The notes under the pieces were generated by a model, which saw only the letters and a list, made by a program, of their open reading frames with translations, searched no databases and was not told where the DNA came from. From contig JAFFJZ010000054.1 of assembly GCA_018340375.1 (NCBI GenBank), forward strand, positions 248,001-312,000: a DNA stretch of 64,000 bases, given 5' to 3'. This document shows, one piece after another, positions 45,187-57,411 of the stretch (positions are counted from its first letter, which is position 1; every line of letters starts with the position of its first letter). The DNA is from Gonatopus flavifemur (taxonomy: Eukaryota > Arthropoda > Insecta > Hymenoptera > Dryinidae). Both the position numbers and the translations under genes were made by a program.

Positions 45187-47955
45187 GTATAAGTACTCCC
45201 TCAAATATCACTAAATGTCTTCAATTACGTTCCCATGAGACACAGCCATTTCTGTAAGATGAATTAGATCAAGCCTCGCAACAATAACAACACATACATC
45301 ACGCATGTGATCAATATTCAACAATAACAACACATACATCACGCATCAATATTAGTATTTGAATCTCACTAAACGAACTTTGGATGTATGTTTAGTAAAC
45401 ATGCAACAAATAAATTGTAATTCATCTAAACAAAATTAATCTCAATCATAAAGGAAATTAACATAGCAGCATAAGGAAATTACAGAAAATTTTCAATAGA
45501 ATTTGTTCGATGAAATTACAACATTTCTATTGAAATACCATTGAAAAAGATGTGATAGATGTTTTGTAAATATGCAACAAACACGGTGTAATTTTTCGAA
45601 AGTAAGTTGGATTGAATTGCAAAGTAAATTTACAAAGCAGCATACTAAAATTACAATACATTTTCAACAGAATTTGTTCGATAAAATTACAACATTTGTA
45701 CACGGAAAAAAATATTCCAGTCAATTTCACAAAATTACTCCTGTAAGAAAAATTCTGTTACCAAAACAAGAAATCAAGTACTCACAACTGTCGTGTTCTG
45801 TAAAGGATACCAGTCACATAGTTATTATAACTGATCAATTATAAGTGTGTATACACTGTTAAAACAACAAGTGGCTGTAGTAGTTTGTACAATAATTGGT
45901 AGTATTTTCAATTCTCACAATAAACTGACTTTATACGGTAATCATTACCAAAATCTGTGGTAACTGTACCCACACAGCACACAACGTCTCAATAATATTT
46001 TCAGAATATCACAATGTTTCACTGGGAACCCTCTCAGTACAATATTTTGACGGAATTCCATGGATATTGCTGATACAATCTTCCATTACAAATATTCTGA
46101 GAATCTTTCAATTGAAATATTGCACATACGATATTCTGCGATGTTCTAAAAATCTATGGTGGAAGTATGCGGAGTTTGTTGCAAACGAAATATGATGAGG
46201 AGATTTCAATAGCAATATCATACGTAGCATTGAAACTTTTCATCGTCCTCAACTGGGCCTTTGTGTTATTTGGTAGTTGGAGACGAAAAAACTATGAATG
46301 ACTATGGAACCGTGAATTTGATTGCTGATTCATATTTCGTCCCTAGACATCCTGAATCCATGGGTCTATATCCCACAGACACGAACTTTTCAAAATTTTC
46401 CATCCACCTGACCCAGCAATGAAATGAAATGAAATGAAACGATGAAGTGAAATGAAATGATGTTATTATTACGTGATTATATTATGATGTATTTACCCAG
46501 ATAGAAGAAAAAATATTCTCAGAGAAGTTTGCCCTGTTAATTCCCCCAAATTTGTAGAATTTTCATATATTTTCCCATATTTTGAGGAAAAAATAAGGAA
46601 AAATCCGAGGAAATTTTGTAAGAACACGAAAAACTTTCTTAAGGGTATCTTTTAGATTTTTGGAAGTGTTCTCGAGATGGCTGAGGATTTACCTTGGCAT
46701 TGTCTTAAAGTTATCTGCAAGGCATTTTTTAGAAGTCTTATGCAATATTATTCCACTTCTCACAGATGTCTGAATGGATAGCTTTGAGACTCAGTATCCA
46801 AGACATACTTCAGAAGTCGTACGTAAGAAATCTTTTACAGTTCTTTCTTCAGATGTCAAAGGTATTCAGTATGAAACAATATTTTTATTGAACTAAAGTA
46901 CTGTATTCTGAAATACTTCTCCAATAAGTACTTGATTAATGCGACAGATCAGATAATTATTCAACACAGACAATAATTCAGTTCCTCGTGGAAAATTATT
47001 CAAAAATATTAGTACATGAATAAAACAATGTTCAACAGCTCTTTTTTTCACAGCATGATGAAGGTACAAAGTTATTGGATTTTATGAAAGAATGTATTAT
47101 CAGCCCCACTTTTGTACACCTTTGATGATTTTCCAAACGGTCATCAAGTCACATGGAATGATACTATTTTCCCAATCAACAATCCGTATAAAGTGGAATA
47201 ACCAGCCACTTTGTTGGAATCAATGCTTTGCGAATAAGAAGGAGGTATCCACAAAACTTGAGTCGATGAAGAAATTGACCTATATATTGGGAGCGCAATG
47301 AGTTTTCTTTACTCTGACTACCATCAACCATTGGCACGATAGATACTTATCAGAGATATTGATTGTCAAAAATTACTGGAAAATAACTTCATTGAACTAT
47401 ACATGTATTTATAAATAATTAGATATGAACAAATTATTCAGTCAATTTGTAAGAATGAAAATCAATTGAATATTTCTCATGTCGCGTGTCATTTATGGTA
47501 ATGAAGGGAATTCCCTGTGCTTGTAATTTGACAGATAATGTTGCATTGCTGAAACCCTTAGGCTCCATTTAGAATCACATATATGTATTGTTCAATAAAT
47601 TGATGTAGAAATACTCTTTGGAAGCAAATCACAGTTAAGTATCCATCGTGCCAGTTGTTCATCCTCATCAGAGTGAGAAAACTCACTGCGCCTCAATATA
47701 TGTGTAAGATGATATCTTCAACGATTCAAGTCATACTTATTCGTAGACAATTCATTCCAACAAACTTACAATTCATTTTATATTATGCACATTGTTAGAG
47801 TGAGGAAGTCATTTCACGTCACTTATTAAAAAACACTCCACTTCACTTTAAGTGATTAGGGTAACTTAATCAGAAGCTCACATATATAAGTGAGCAAAAT
47901 GATAATGAATGCCAATGATACACGAACTTCGCTGTTAAGCATTAAAAAAAACCGT
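45187..47955. other. unassigned stretch with two short repeats
   Basis: A 40-bp direct duplication (ACAATAACAACACATACATC core) spans 45279-45346. An (AAATG)n run lies at 46415-46462. The remaining sequence shows no gene; the many short frames are AT-rich and unsupported. Confidence 0.35.
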
Positions 47956-48224
47956 CCCTGTTGAAAAGGTCTTATAAATGCTGATACATTCTGATTAACT
48001 CCTGGACGAAAGCACACCAAGATCTCATAGGGAATTTTCATTTTAAACGTCTTTATGAGACTTTCCACGATTGCTTATAAAACCTGATAAAATCCAATTT
48101 TGTGCTTATTGATTCGCATAATGGCATTATAAAATCTCATAAACCCCTGGACAAATGCTCATATAAAATCTCATAAAGTCTCATAGATTCCACGTATCAG
48201 TTTCTATGAGATCTTTTCAATAGG
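47956..48224. mobile_element. ~270-bp miniature element with CTCATAAA words
   Basis: CCTGTTGAAAAGGTCTTATA on the left mirrors TATGAGATCTTTTCAATAGG on the right. The interior repeats TCTCATAAA and its inverse several times. No ORF of note. Confidence 0.6.
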
Positions 48225-49489
48225 AGTGAGTGTTCTTTTCTTTGATTAATCTAAATGAAATAGATCTATGTGACTCTAACATACCATAAACATGAGTTCA
48301 CAAAAGTCTCCTTCAGGAATTGATTTTGATGAAAAACAGGGACACTTGAAGAATCATGATGATACATTCATAACTTGTAATATTTTTTAGTTCACTTATT
48401 ACACATGAAATAATGTGAATAATTTTTCAGTGGAAAGCACAAAATAATGAATTTGAACCAAAATATAATCTCATCACAAAAATCACATTAATTTCATGTT
48501 TTATTTTATAGATACCCTAGTGGACGCGTCGAGGGTGATTCGAGACTCGAAATGTGCAGAAAGACGAGTCTGATTCGAATGCATTTCGAGAGTTGGAAAT
48601 CTGTTATATCTTGATAATAGAGCACGAACAGGAACGGGGTCGAAACGGTTATGAAGCAGAAGAACTGTGGAACGCGATACAAGTGAGATAATGGGGTGTT
48701 TTGGGGATGAATAGCGAGTAAATACGAGTTGAACGAAGAGTAATTTTTGATGAGAATTCACAGCGGAGACGCGTGAAGCGTTGGAGAATGGGGCGTGGCA
48801 AGGTATCGAGAATTGGACGGGAGAGGATACCGGCTTGGATACGAACGTATTTCGTGAGAGGTTCAGGACAGCGGTAGGAAAAGCGGCAACATTGGATTCC
48901 GTGTATATTTTGAGTGTCATACGTGGCAGATTCGAATGCCTCGAATGATGAATAGGGATAAAAGTAAGATAAATGATTTCACATACACAGTAAAAAATTT
49001 CACGTCATTTTCCCATAATACACATTTTTGTGTATGATATTCAACAGTTTTATGTGTTAACCCGTTAAGGACCAAACGTCAGTTTTTCCAACACCTTTTT
49101 CAACGACATTTTACGCTGTCGAATCGATTGTCGGAAAATTTGTGGATGATTTTTCTCAATGTAAAATTATCTGGACCTCCAGAATATGGAAGCAAATTTT
49201 CGAAAAAATGCGAACTGAGAATGTTATAATTGTTTAAATAGGAAAAAACACGAATTTTCGGTTGCAAAAAATTCTTATCCGTTTATTTTCGTCTCGAATT
49301 AGGGGGGACACACATCTAGGGGATGGAATTTCTGCGTCCATGGACCCTAAGCTTCAAAGTAAGTGAGGAGGTTTTTCGAAATTCAAGATGGCGACACTCA
49401 ATATGGCGGTTACAAACCAAAATAGTTTCCCTTTTCTTTATTCTTCGTATTTGAGTACTATTCCTGAATGAATTCGATGTACACACACG
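48225..49489. other. unassigned stretch with element fragments
   Basis: At 48986 there is a half-element starting CACAGTAAAAAATTTCACG like the one at 40730. At about 49058 TTAACCCGTTAAGGACC resembles a transposon end at a TTAA site. The 139-codon minus-strand frame (48501-48920) matches nothing I know. Confidence 0.35.
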
Positions 49490-49756
49490 TCTTATTGGGT
49501 TTCTGGGGTCGCTGATCACGAATCCGGGGTCAGATTTGCCAAATTCAATATGGCGGATCCAAACTCGCGGCCTAAAATTGTTGAAACTGTACGATTCCCA
49601 TGAAAATCAGTACATGGGGGTTTTCGGGATCCCTGATGACTAATCAGAGGTCAGATTCTATGAATTCAGAATGGCGGTTTGAATATAGCAGCAAGAAGTC
49701 TCAATTTTCGTCCCTCCAGTTTTTTGTCAATTTATCGATATTTTCCTCCTCACATA
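49490..49756 (-). repeat. 'ATGGCGG' repeat flanking the giant palindromic element, left side
   Basis: Two units (GGGTCAGATTTGCCAAATTC, GAGGTCAGATTCTATGAATTC) lead up to TA at 49755-49756. The array resumes at 63873 after the element, in the same orientation, so it was the insertion target. Confidence 0.7.
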
Positions 49757-50598
49757 CAGGGTGATTCAAAATTCCCGCACTCTTTTTTGGGAGTAGATTC
49801 CTGATGGAATTCTGTAACGATTTGTCCTTTTGCACAATGCTCTCCGACGCATAATTTCCGAGATATAATTAATTGAAGTTGACTAATTATGAGGTGGATC
49901 CATCGGTCATTCAGGGGCGTCATAACAGAACAAGAGAGGAAGGTGCTTGCAGAGGGCGCTCATACGATCAGCTGATCGGTATAATCGATACGATTTACCA
50001 ACATACAAATTGGTAAATTTTCTATGTAGAAGGATTGAATTCGTCGACACCGTGGAAAAATTGATTATTGTCATGAATTCTTATCACGATATGCTGTAGG
50101 TGAAAGTTGTAATTTCAGTAATGATTTTTATCACGCAGACAAATGTGAAATAGTGTTATTTCGTAGGAATAGGGATTCAAGTGGGAGAAAAAAGTATAAC
50201 TACTCGTTTTCAATCAGAATTTTCATGTAAAGAAGAAAACATGAGAATTTTCATTCATCCGATACCCAATTTGAACGGTTTGATTAGTAAGTTTAACACA
50301 AGAGATTGGATTCCGAATCCTGTATTCTGATTGGTCGAGAATCAATGTATGTTAGATCAATCCTCGGCCGTTTCAAATGATTCTTCTGAAGAATGTGTTT
50401 TCGACTTATCCCAACCACAACATTGAAAAATGATGAATTTATTCGAATTCACCCTTTTTACATCATTCGATGATTATAAAGGGTTTATCGAACGTTAATA
50501 ACTTACTTGAGATCACTCAAGATCATTCATGTTTAAATCGGAATCTAATTCAAATTGTGTGCAAGTTCGAGCGCGTTTCTACGTTGAGAGAATGTATT

Positions 50599-50614
50599 CG
50601 TCCTAAAAAGGACG
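50599..50614. other. hairpin, stem CGTCCT / AGGACG
   Basis: Six-base stem with an AAAA loop followed by GATT. First of a series of hairpins in the palindrome arms with different stems but the same pattern. Its right-arm mirror is near 63013-63028. Confidence 0.7.
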
Positions 50615-51053
50615 GATTTGGTTAATCTTCAAAGACAATTCTTTTTCCATTTGAAATAACAATATGCCCTTTGGAGTCATATGTGCTTTGAATGAAACTG
50701 TTTCGAGCTGTCACCTGATTGGTTGATTCGTATCACGAATGGTTGATTCAAGCTAAACAAACCGTATGTGATTACAATGTCAATCAAGTGCAATCATTGG
50801 GTCGTTTACGATGTCACACCTTGTATTTTCGTCAAAATTGATGGATTCTGCAGGTTGACGGAGAAATCCACCCTTTACAAAGCAAGAAAATAGTTATATC
50901 GATCACGGACCACGTTTCGTTTTCATAGTATCCAATATTGACTAAGAGTCGTAATCTGATTGGTCGAAACGTTTTCGAGGAATGCATGCGAGTATCAGAC
51001 CACTTGGAATATCGATGCCAATCAATTGCATCAGTCTCACATTACAAAAAATC

Positions 51054-51069
51054 CGCTCTTTTCAGAGCG
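51054..51069. other. hairpin, stem CGCTCT / AGAGCG
   Basis: Six-base stem, TTTC loop, preceded by AAAATC (GATTTT on the other strand). Two of the six pairs differ from the 50599 hairpin while pairing is kept. Confidence 0.7.
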
Positions 51070-51282
51070 ATAAAATGAATCTTCACCGGGAATAACTTCT
51101 CAATCAATTTACATTCAATCAAATGTATGAAATGACACTGTCTCAGTGAGTCGTCAAAGTGAGTATTTCGTTCATTCGTTCCTCTTGTTGCTTCGTCGAC
51201 TTTTTGACTGTCTCGCTGTTTTGATCGGATCGACTCGCATTCCTGTAAAAATTCATGAATTCTCCACGCTGAAAAGGAAATT

Positions 51283-51298
51283 TGCTCTTTTCAGAGCG
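51283..51298. other. hairpin, stem TGCTCT / AGAGCG
   Basis: Same layout as the previous hairpin, with a T-G wobble at the base of the stem. Confidence 0.6.
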
Positions 51299-51760
51299 AT
51301 AGAATAGTTCCTCACTGAAGAACATGTTTCCAATCCAATTCATTCTCTAAATATTTAACGTTGACCAAGATTTGTTACCTGATTGATCGAAACGTATACG
51401 AGACATTCATACGAGCAGCGAAGCGCTTGAGATATCCATGTCAATCAACTGCACTCATTCTACGTTACTGAAGATCGGGCCTTCGCAGAGCGATAAAATG
51501 GATTTTCACTTGGGACGATGTCTCATTGGATTCATTATCTGAATGATGTTGAATGAAATCTGTAAAATTGTCCGTTCTCAATGTGAATACTTATGTTCAT
51601 CCGTTGATCTTGTTATTTGAATGAGAGTATGTCGTTCTGCCCGTAAAAACTATAATAATAGGGAATCATCCCGCGATGGCAGAAGGTCAACCTGGAATAT
51701 TAATGAAAAGAAATTTTCTTCAGGAAAATGGGGTTGTTCACACATATTGAAATATTTTGG

Positions 51761-51776
51761 CGTTCTCAAGAGAACG
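51761..51776. other. hairpin, stem CGTTCT / AGAACG
   Basis: Six-base stem, CAAG loop, followed by GATTCATT. Again the third or fourth pair differs from the other hairpins with pairing kept. Confidence 0.7.
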
Positions 51777-51870
51777 GATTCATTTTTTTCCATATCACCT
51801 GAAATATTAAGAAGAAAGATAAAGTTTGTTTGGGTGAATGAGCTTGTCCACGCGTATTGATATATTTGAT

Positions 51871-51886
51871 CGTTCTTAAAAGAACG
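51871..51886. other. hairpin, stem CGTTCT / AGAACG
   Basis: Six-base stem with a TAAA loop, 110 bases after the previous one and in the same context (TTGATATATTTGAT before, GATTCAT after). Confidence 0.7.
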
Positions 51887-51926
51887 GATTCATATTTCAG
51901 TGAATATGAACAGGGCGAAATGTTTA

Positions 51927-51931
51927 GTGGC
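51927..51931. other. BEL/Pao target duplication, left copy (GTGGC)
   Basis: GTGGC precedes the LTR start. The same five bases follow the element at 59581-59585. The right arm of the palindrome has the unoccupied site (GCCAC at 61696-61700, other strand). Confidence 0.9.
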
Positions 51932-52027
51932 TGTTCACTTGAAAGGATCAGTTCATTTGGAAAGGTACTTTAAATAATTATTCCGAAAGTGAGAATTAAA
52001 TGTAACCACTATAGAATATATTTTCTT
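51932..52027 (-). repeat. 3' LTR remnant, terminal 96 bp
   Basis: This aligns with 59198-59293 with only a few differences, then similarity stops. The remainder of the ~383-bp LTR, including the part next to the polypurine tract, is missing from this side. Confidence 0.75.
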
Positions 52028-52112
52028 CAAGAGGTCGGGAACCAAAGATAGTAGTAACTTAGAACTAACAACTTAGCACTGTGTACAATGCAAAAACTCA
52101 ATAATCGTGAAG

Positions 52113-55100
52113 CTACGCATCGTCCTCATGACCTGGGAGAACTATGAGTTTGTGTACCGGGCGCTTCAGTTCTGAAGTAGCGGTGCGTACCTTTACGACC
52201 CTAACCAACCCATCTGAGCCCGGATGAGTAGTAGTTACCTTGGCTAGAGGCCACTTTGCTGGGAGTGAAGCTTCATCTGAAACTAGGACCAAATCCCCCA
52301 CCTTGATCATCGGTTGAGCCGTTGACCACTTATAGCGTACTTGGAGCGATTGCAAATACTCTCTAGACCAATTTTTGCACCAGTCCTGCATCATTTGCTG
52401 GAGAAGCTTCCAGCGTTTTAGGGGTGGTAATTTCTCCTCCAAGTAGCAAGGTTCGGGGACGAGATACGAACTCGATCCTATTAAGAAATGAGCCGGCGTC
52501 AAGAATGGTATGTCTGGCGGATCACTGGATAGAGGCAAGAGCGGTCTCGAATTCAAGCATGCCTCAATTTGCGTCAATAGGGTATAGAACTCTTCGAAGG
52601 TAAGAGTGCTTGACCCAATAACTCGGCGGAGGTGATGCTTGGTGGATTTCACCGCCACTTCCCAAATCCCACCAAAATGTGGGGCACCAGGTGGATTGAA
52701 GCGCCAAGATGTTCCTTGATTGAATAAAAAACTGGCGACCTCTTGCGAATAAGAAGAAGACTGACTGTAGAGTCTTCGCAACTCTGCATCGGCACCTACG
52801 AAGGTTGTGCCTTGGTTGCTATACAACTCTAAACAATGACCACGTCTAGCAGTAAACCTTCTATAAGCAGCGATGAAAACCCAAACTATCATAGCTGGAA
52901 ACGAGCTCCAGATGCACAGCCTTGGTACTCAAGCAAATAAAAACGGCAATGTACCCTTTGGAGGATTTATTTCCTCTCCCTGGAGAAGCCCTAATACTAT
53001 ATGGACCAGCATAGTCCACACCAGCTTTCGAGAAAGGTCGGCTTGGCCTTAACCTAGACTCAGGTAGTGAGGCGAGTTTCTGGTAGGTTGTAGTGCCTCT
53101 GAATCTTAGGCAGGGCAGGCATTTATTTATGAAAGATCTAACTAACTGACCACCGCGCACGACCCAGAACTCCTGCCGCAGTGTAGCCAACGTAAGCTTA
53201 ACTCCGCCATGGAGTGTTTCAGCATGGAAGTACTTCACCATCAAATGAGGAAGATGAGAATCGTAAGGCAGAATGAGGGGGTGTTGTTCTCCATAGCTCA
53301 ATAGCGAGTTCTGTAACCGACCACCGACTCTTATAAGTCCTTCGTCAATAAACGGGTCTAAATTTACAAGGGGACTGGAGTTAGAGAGGTGGCCATCATT
53401 CAAAGCATTCCAATCAGCATGGAATTGAGTGCGCTGGGTAAGATGGACGATTGAGAGCTTTGCTCTTGTGAGTTCCGATGCACAGATTGACACCCTGTCT
53501 CTACAGTGAGGTATACGGAACCATGAATACGAAAGAAGCTCGGATTGGGTCAGAGCTAACGACTTCGACTTAGTGGCCAGCAGACAGACGAAACGTTGCA
53601 CAAAGGCTGTGACCCTAAAGAGGCGAGCGGACGAAGAATATTTGACAATAAGATCCCATATAATTGGTGTACGAGGGCAACTAGGATTACTTGTCGCGAG
53701 GGAATGAGGCTCCTCCTCATTCTCCTCAGTGGGTCCACTAAAGGGAGGTGATAATTCAGCAGGCTCTGCAAGCCATTGGGGTCCCCTCCACCAAAGCGAA
53801 AAATTCGGCAATGTAGCCGGATCGATACCCCTGGAGGCGCAATCTCCTGGATTGTCGGCAGAACGCACATGGCGCCACAGAGATCGAGGTTGCAATGAAT
53901 GGATTTTGGCACACCTGTTGGCAATGAAAACTGGTCAGCGAGAGGGATGTGCTCTCAACCAGTATAACACGTCCATCGAATCTGTCCATAGATTAATAGA
54001 CTGCATTTCCATTCCTAGAGAAGCCTCGGTTGTCTTGGCCAACTGCGCCAATAGCACGGCAGCGCACAATTCCAACTTAGGGATAGTAAGCGGACTCTTA
54101 ATTGGTGCTACTCTGGTCTTAGCCCTCAGCATGTGCACGGAAATTCTACTCCCGTGTGAAACCCGCAAATGAACAACAGTGCCGTAAGCGAGCTTAGACG
54201 CATCAGCGAACCCATGTATTTCCACCACAGATCCTGGTGTATAATTGAACCAACGAATAACCTTCAGGTCGTTGAGCACTGATATACCGTTATGCCACTC
54301 AAGCCATCGACGTTGGAGGTCTGGGGGCAACTCCCAGTCCCAATCGATTTTGCGCAAACAAAGCTGTTGCAGAAACACCTTGGCTGTTATGACCACCGGG
54401 GCAGCCCAACCCAACGGATCGAAAATCCCTGCAATTCTCGATAAAATTGACCTCTTGGTCCAAGATTCTTGGCTTTGGGCGGTGCTTATCCTAAAACAAA
54501 AGCAATCATCTGAACTGTTCCATCTTAGACCTAAAATACTGTGTACAAAAGGGTCTGAATCCGTAGAATCACCCTGATCTCTGCTAGGCGGGTCAGGCAG
54601 CAATCGAGTATCGTTAGCTACCCATTTATGTAGGGTGAAACCACCCACCTTGCAAATCTCGATTAACTGCCTCTGTTTGAGTGATGCGTCGTCTAAGGAG
54701 TGACCGCCCGATGGTGTGTCGTCCATGTAAGTATCCCGCCTTAGCATCTCAGCACCCAAGGGGAACCTCGCATTCTCATCATTCGCCAGTTGACGAAGTA
54801 CCTTCATGGCTAGGAATGGGCTGGAAACTATGCCGTAAGTGACCGTCCGCAGCTTCCAAATTCCAATTGGGTCTGCTGGGTCACTTCTCCACAAAATAAC
54901 TTGAAAGCTCTGATCCTCCGGATGAACTTCGATTCGACGGAACATCTGCTTGATGTCCGAAACGGAGACGTAACGGTATTGGCGCCAACGACAAAGTACC
55001 TCAGCAAGATCAGGCAGCAAATTGGGTCCACAATGCAGCGTATCATTAATGGACCTGCCATTGGCAGCTTTTGCAGATCCGTTAAAAACTATTCGAATCT

Positions 55101-57411
55101 TAGCAGAAGTGCCTGTATTCTTCAGTACCCCATGATGAGGCAAAAAGAATTTGCAATTCACAACCTCGGAGTCGCCAACGGGGGCCATATGTCCCAATTC
55201 GGCGTATTCGAGCATAAATTCCTTATACAGCTGGGCAAAGACGTCATTTCCGGCAAAGCGCTTCTCCATCCGTCCCAGCATCCTTTCCGCAAGTGCTAAA
55301 GACCCTGGAAACGCGAGGTTTTCCACTTCAGCAGTTCTGAAAGGCAACCTAACTATATAGCGACCTGAACTGTTCCGCGTCGTAGTTTCTTCAAACAATC
55401 GACTTACAAATCCCTCGTCAGGAGAAGGAATCCTTGTATCTGCAGTTTGGATTGGTTCCTGGTCGCAAAATTTTTGGAACAATTCTGCCAAACTCATGTC
55501 TTCGGTGATATGAAGCACAGAAATATGAGCTGAAGTCCGCAACGTGGGAGCAGGCTCCGAGATTAACCAGCCAAGATCTGAATCCATGGCTATAGGTTCG
55601 TTCTCCTTCCCTTTGCGTAAACCGCCATTCAATATAAGCGAGTGGATGGCTGCTTCAAGTGATAACTCGATCTGCTCCTTACCAGTATAATCCGGATCTG
55701 CTAAAACAATACCCTGCAACTGACTCAAATGCGTCACCTCCTTGGCCACAGTTGGCGCGTATGAAGTTATTTTAGGCGAAACGTAGGCTTGGACTGAGCA
55801 AGAAAAATCCGAGTTGAAGCGCGGCTTCACATCAAAATCCACCAGCTTTCGGCACGTGGAATGATGCTTTCCAGCCACACCTGAAATAGGTACACTAATT
55901 TTCCTATACTTCAAACTCAGAAGTTGGCACAACGACTCAGAGACAAAGGACGATTGGGACCCTTGATCAATGAGCACCCTAACGTAGTGCGAGCTTCCCT
56001 GGTCAGAGCACGCTCTAACCCTCGCCGTCGACAACAATACCGATGTAGCAGGAGGATAAGAATTAACGGAAGAATGAACCGCTTTCGAATCCGTTGTCCC
56101 AGAAGTTTTTGGCGTGCTTGGCTCAGATTCAGCACTTGCAGAAGAAGCAGACTGTTTATGGGTATCGGCGTGCAGGCCAGAATGATGCATGCCACCACAG
56201 TGCATGCATTTCTTCTTTGACTTACAATCTCTGACCGAATGGGCAGCCAGGCAATTAAAACAGCGTCTTTGGGCTGCAATCATCTCCTTGCGCTGCCCAA
56301 CGGTCTCAGCTTTATATAGGTCGCAGTATAGGAAGAAATGTTGCCTATCGCACAATAAACATTTCTCTAAATGCGGATGGGGCTTTGAAGAACCCTGGGG
56401 ACGGACTTCCGCATGGCGCACCCAGGTAGGGGTGTTGTCTGATCCCTTAATACTTCTGAATCTGACGGATTCGGGTTCATTGCTCCTAGCATTTGTCGAA
56501 GATTTGGGGCTACTATCCTCACAGGCTTCTAACATCGAAACTTGATTACACAAAAACTCGAGTAACCTTTTTAGCGTAGGGGGGCCCCCTTTCCGGTCTG
56601 CAGCAGTCTGTGAAAGTTCCCACCTTCTCCTCGTTTTGCCATCAAGCAAAGTAAGGAGGTGAAATACAAGCAAGTCATCCCAATTATCCGTAGGACGTTT
56701 GAGTGACCTCAAAGCTTCAAGGGGAGTATTGAAACCGGCAAGAATTCTCTTAAGCTCTACAGCGGTCTCCCCTCTCATGGGTTTAAGGCCATAGATGGAA
56801 GCCACGTGTGAGAAAACAATACGGCTCAGATCTTCATATCTCGCCTTGAGACTGTCCCAAGCAAGCTGATAATTTTCCGAGGTCACCGCATACGAACTGA
56901 TAATTTGGGCTGCCTCGCCCTCTAGGCATGTTTTCAAATAATGTAGCTTGGTTACTTTGGAAATAGATGGCTTGTCAGCCACCAATGTGCCAAACGGATC
57001 CCTAAAGGACTCCCATTCTCTATAGTCTCTCCTGAATTTCGGTGAGGAGATATTTGGTAACCGTTCAGTAACCTCATCGTAACGAACATGACCCTGCGAT
57101 CTCTTCGAAGCGAGGTCAGATTCTAAAAGCGAGTCTAAAAAGGTTTGGAATTCGGAGCTTCTTTCTAAGTACATTTGCTCCGTCGAGTCAAAAAATTGCT
57201 CTGCAAAATAAGGTTTAGCTTTTAATGATGCAGCACTGGGGAGCAGGTTATAATGGTTGGTCTCAAATTGTGACCAAATACCGTTGAGATTTTTCATTCT
57301 GGTAGTGCAATCGCTCCAAGTCATCTTGGCCGCTCCATCCATCTCAAAGTTTGAATAAGAACGGTCAATTCTCCCTATCAGTAGCATTTCCTGCTCAATC
57401 AGACCCTCCAT
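52113..57411 (-). pseudogene. BEL/Pao gag-pol polyprotein, one stop and one frameshift
   Basis: From the ATG at 57411 the order is: gag region with a DUF1759-like segment (FRRDYREWESFRDPFG, LKTCLEGEAAQII), zinc knuckles (CFNCLAAHSVRDC, CMHCGGMHHSGLH), aspartic protease (LIDQGSQSSFV, about residue 480), reverse transcriptase with YMDD (about residue 893), RNase H (GFADASKLAYG, LWTDSMD), integrase zinc-binding HHCC (HAETLHGG, CLPC) and integrase core (VDYAGPY, HFGGIWE). A TGA at 53935-53937 interrupts the frame where relatives have tryptophan, and a one-base shift near 52880 displaces the integrase end. The second integrase acid motif reads SNQGTTF where relatives have SDNGT, so the catalytic aspartate appears lost. 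Confidence 0.93.

Larger units (their letters stand above)
49757..51931. repeat. left arm of the giant palindrome, outer part
   Basis: This matches 61696-63870 in reverse. It is built from diverged units, each with a GATTGGTCGAAACG-like block, a TGTCAATCAATTGCA-like block and a 16-nt hairpin. A 66-codon minus-strand frame (51143-51343) is 65/66 identical to one in the right arm (62284-62484), which illustrates how similar the arms are. Confidence 0.85.

Noticed and set aside
44675..45214. 179-codon frame with hydrophobic start
   Set aside because: Its last third is the palindromic element at 45078-45186, and the rest shows no known motif.
49058..49090. piggyBac-like end at TTAACCCGTTAAGGACC
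   Set aside because: Only one end is visible and no mirrored partner was found nearby.
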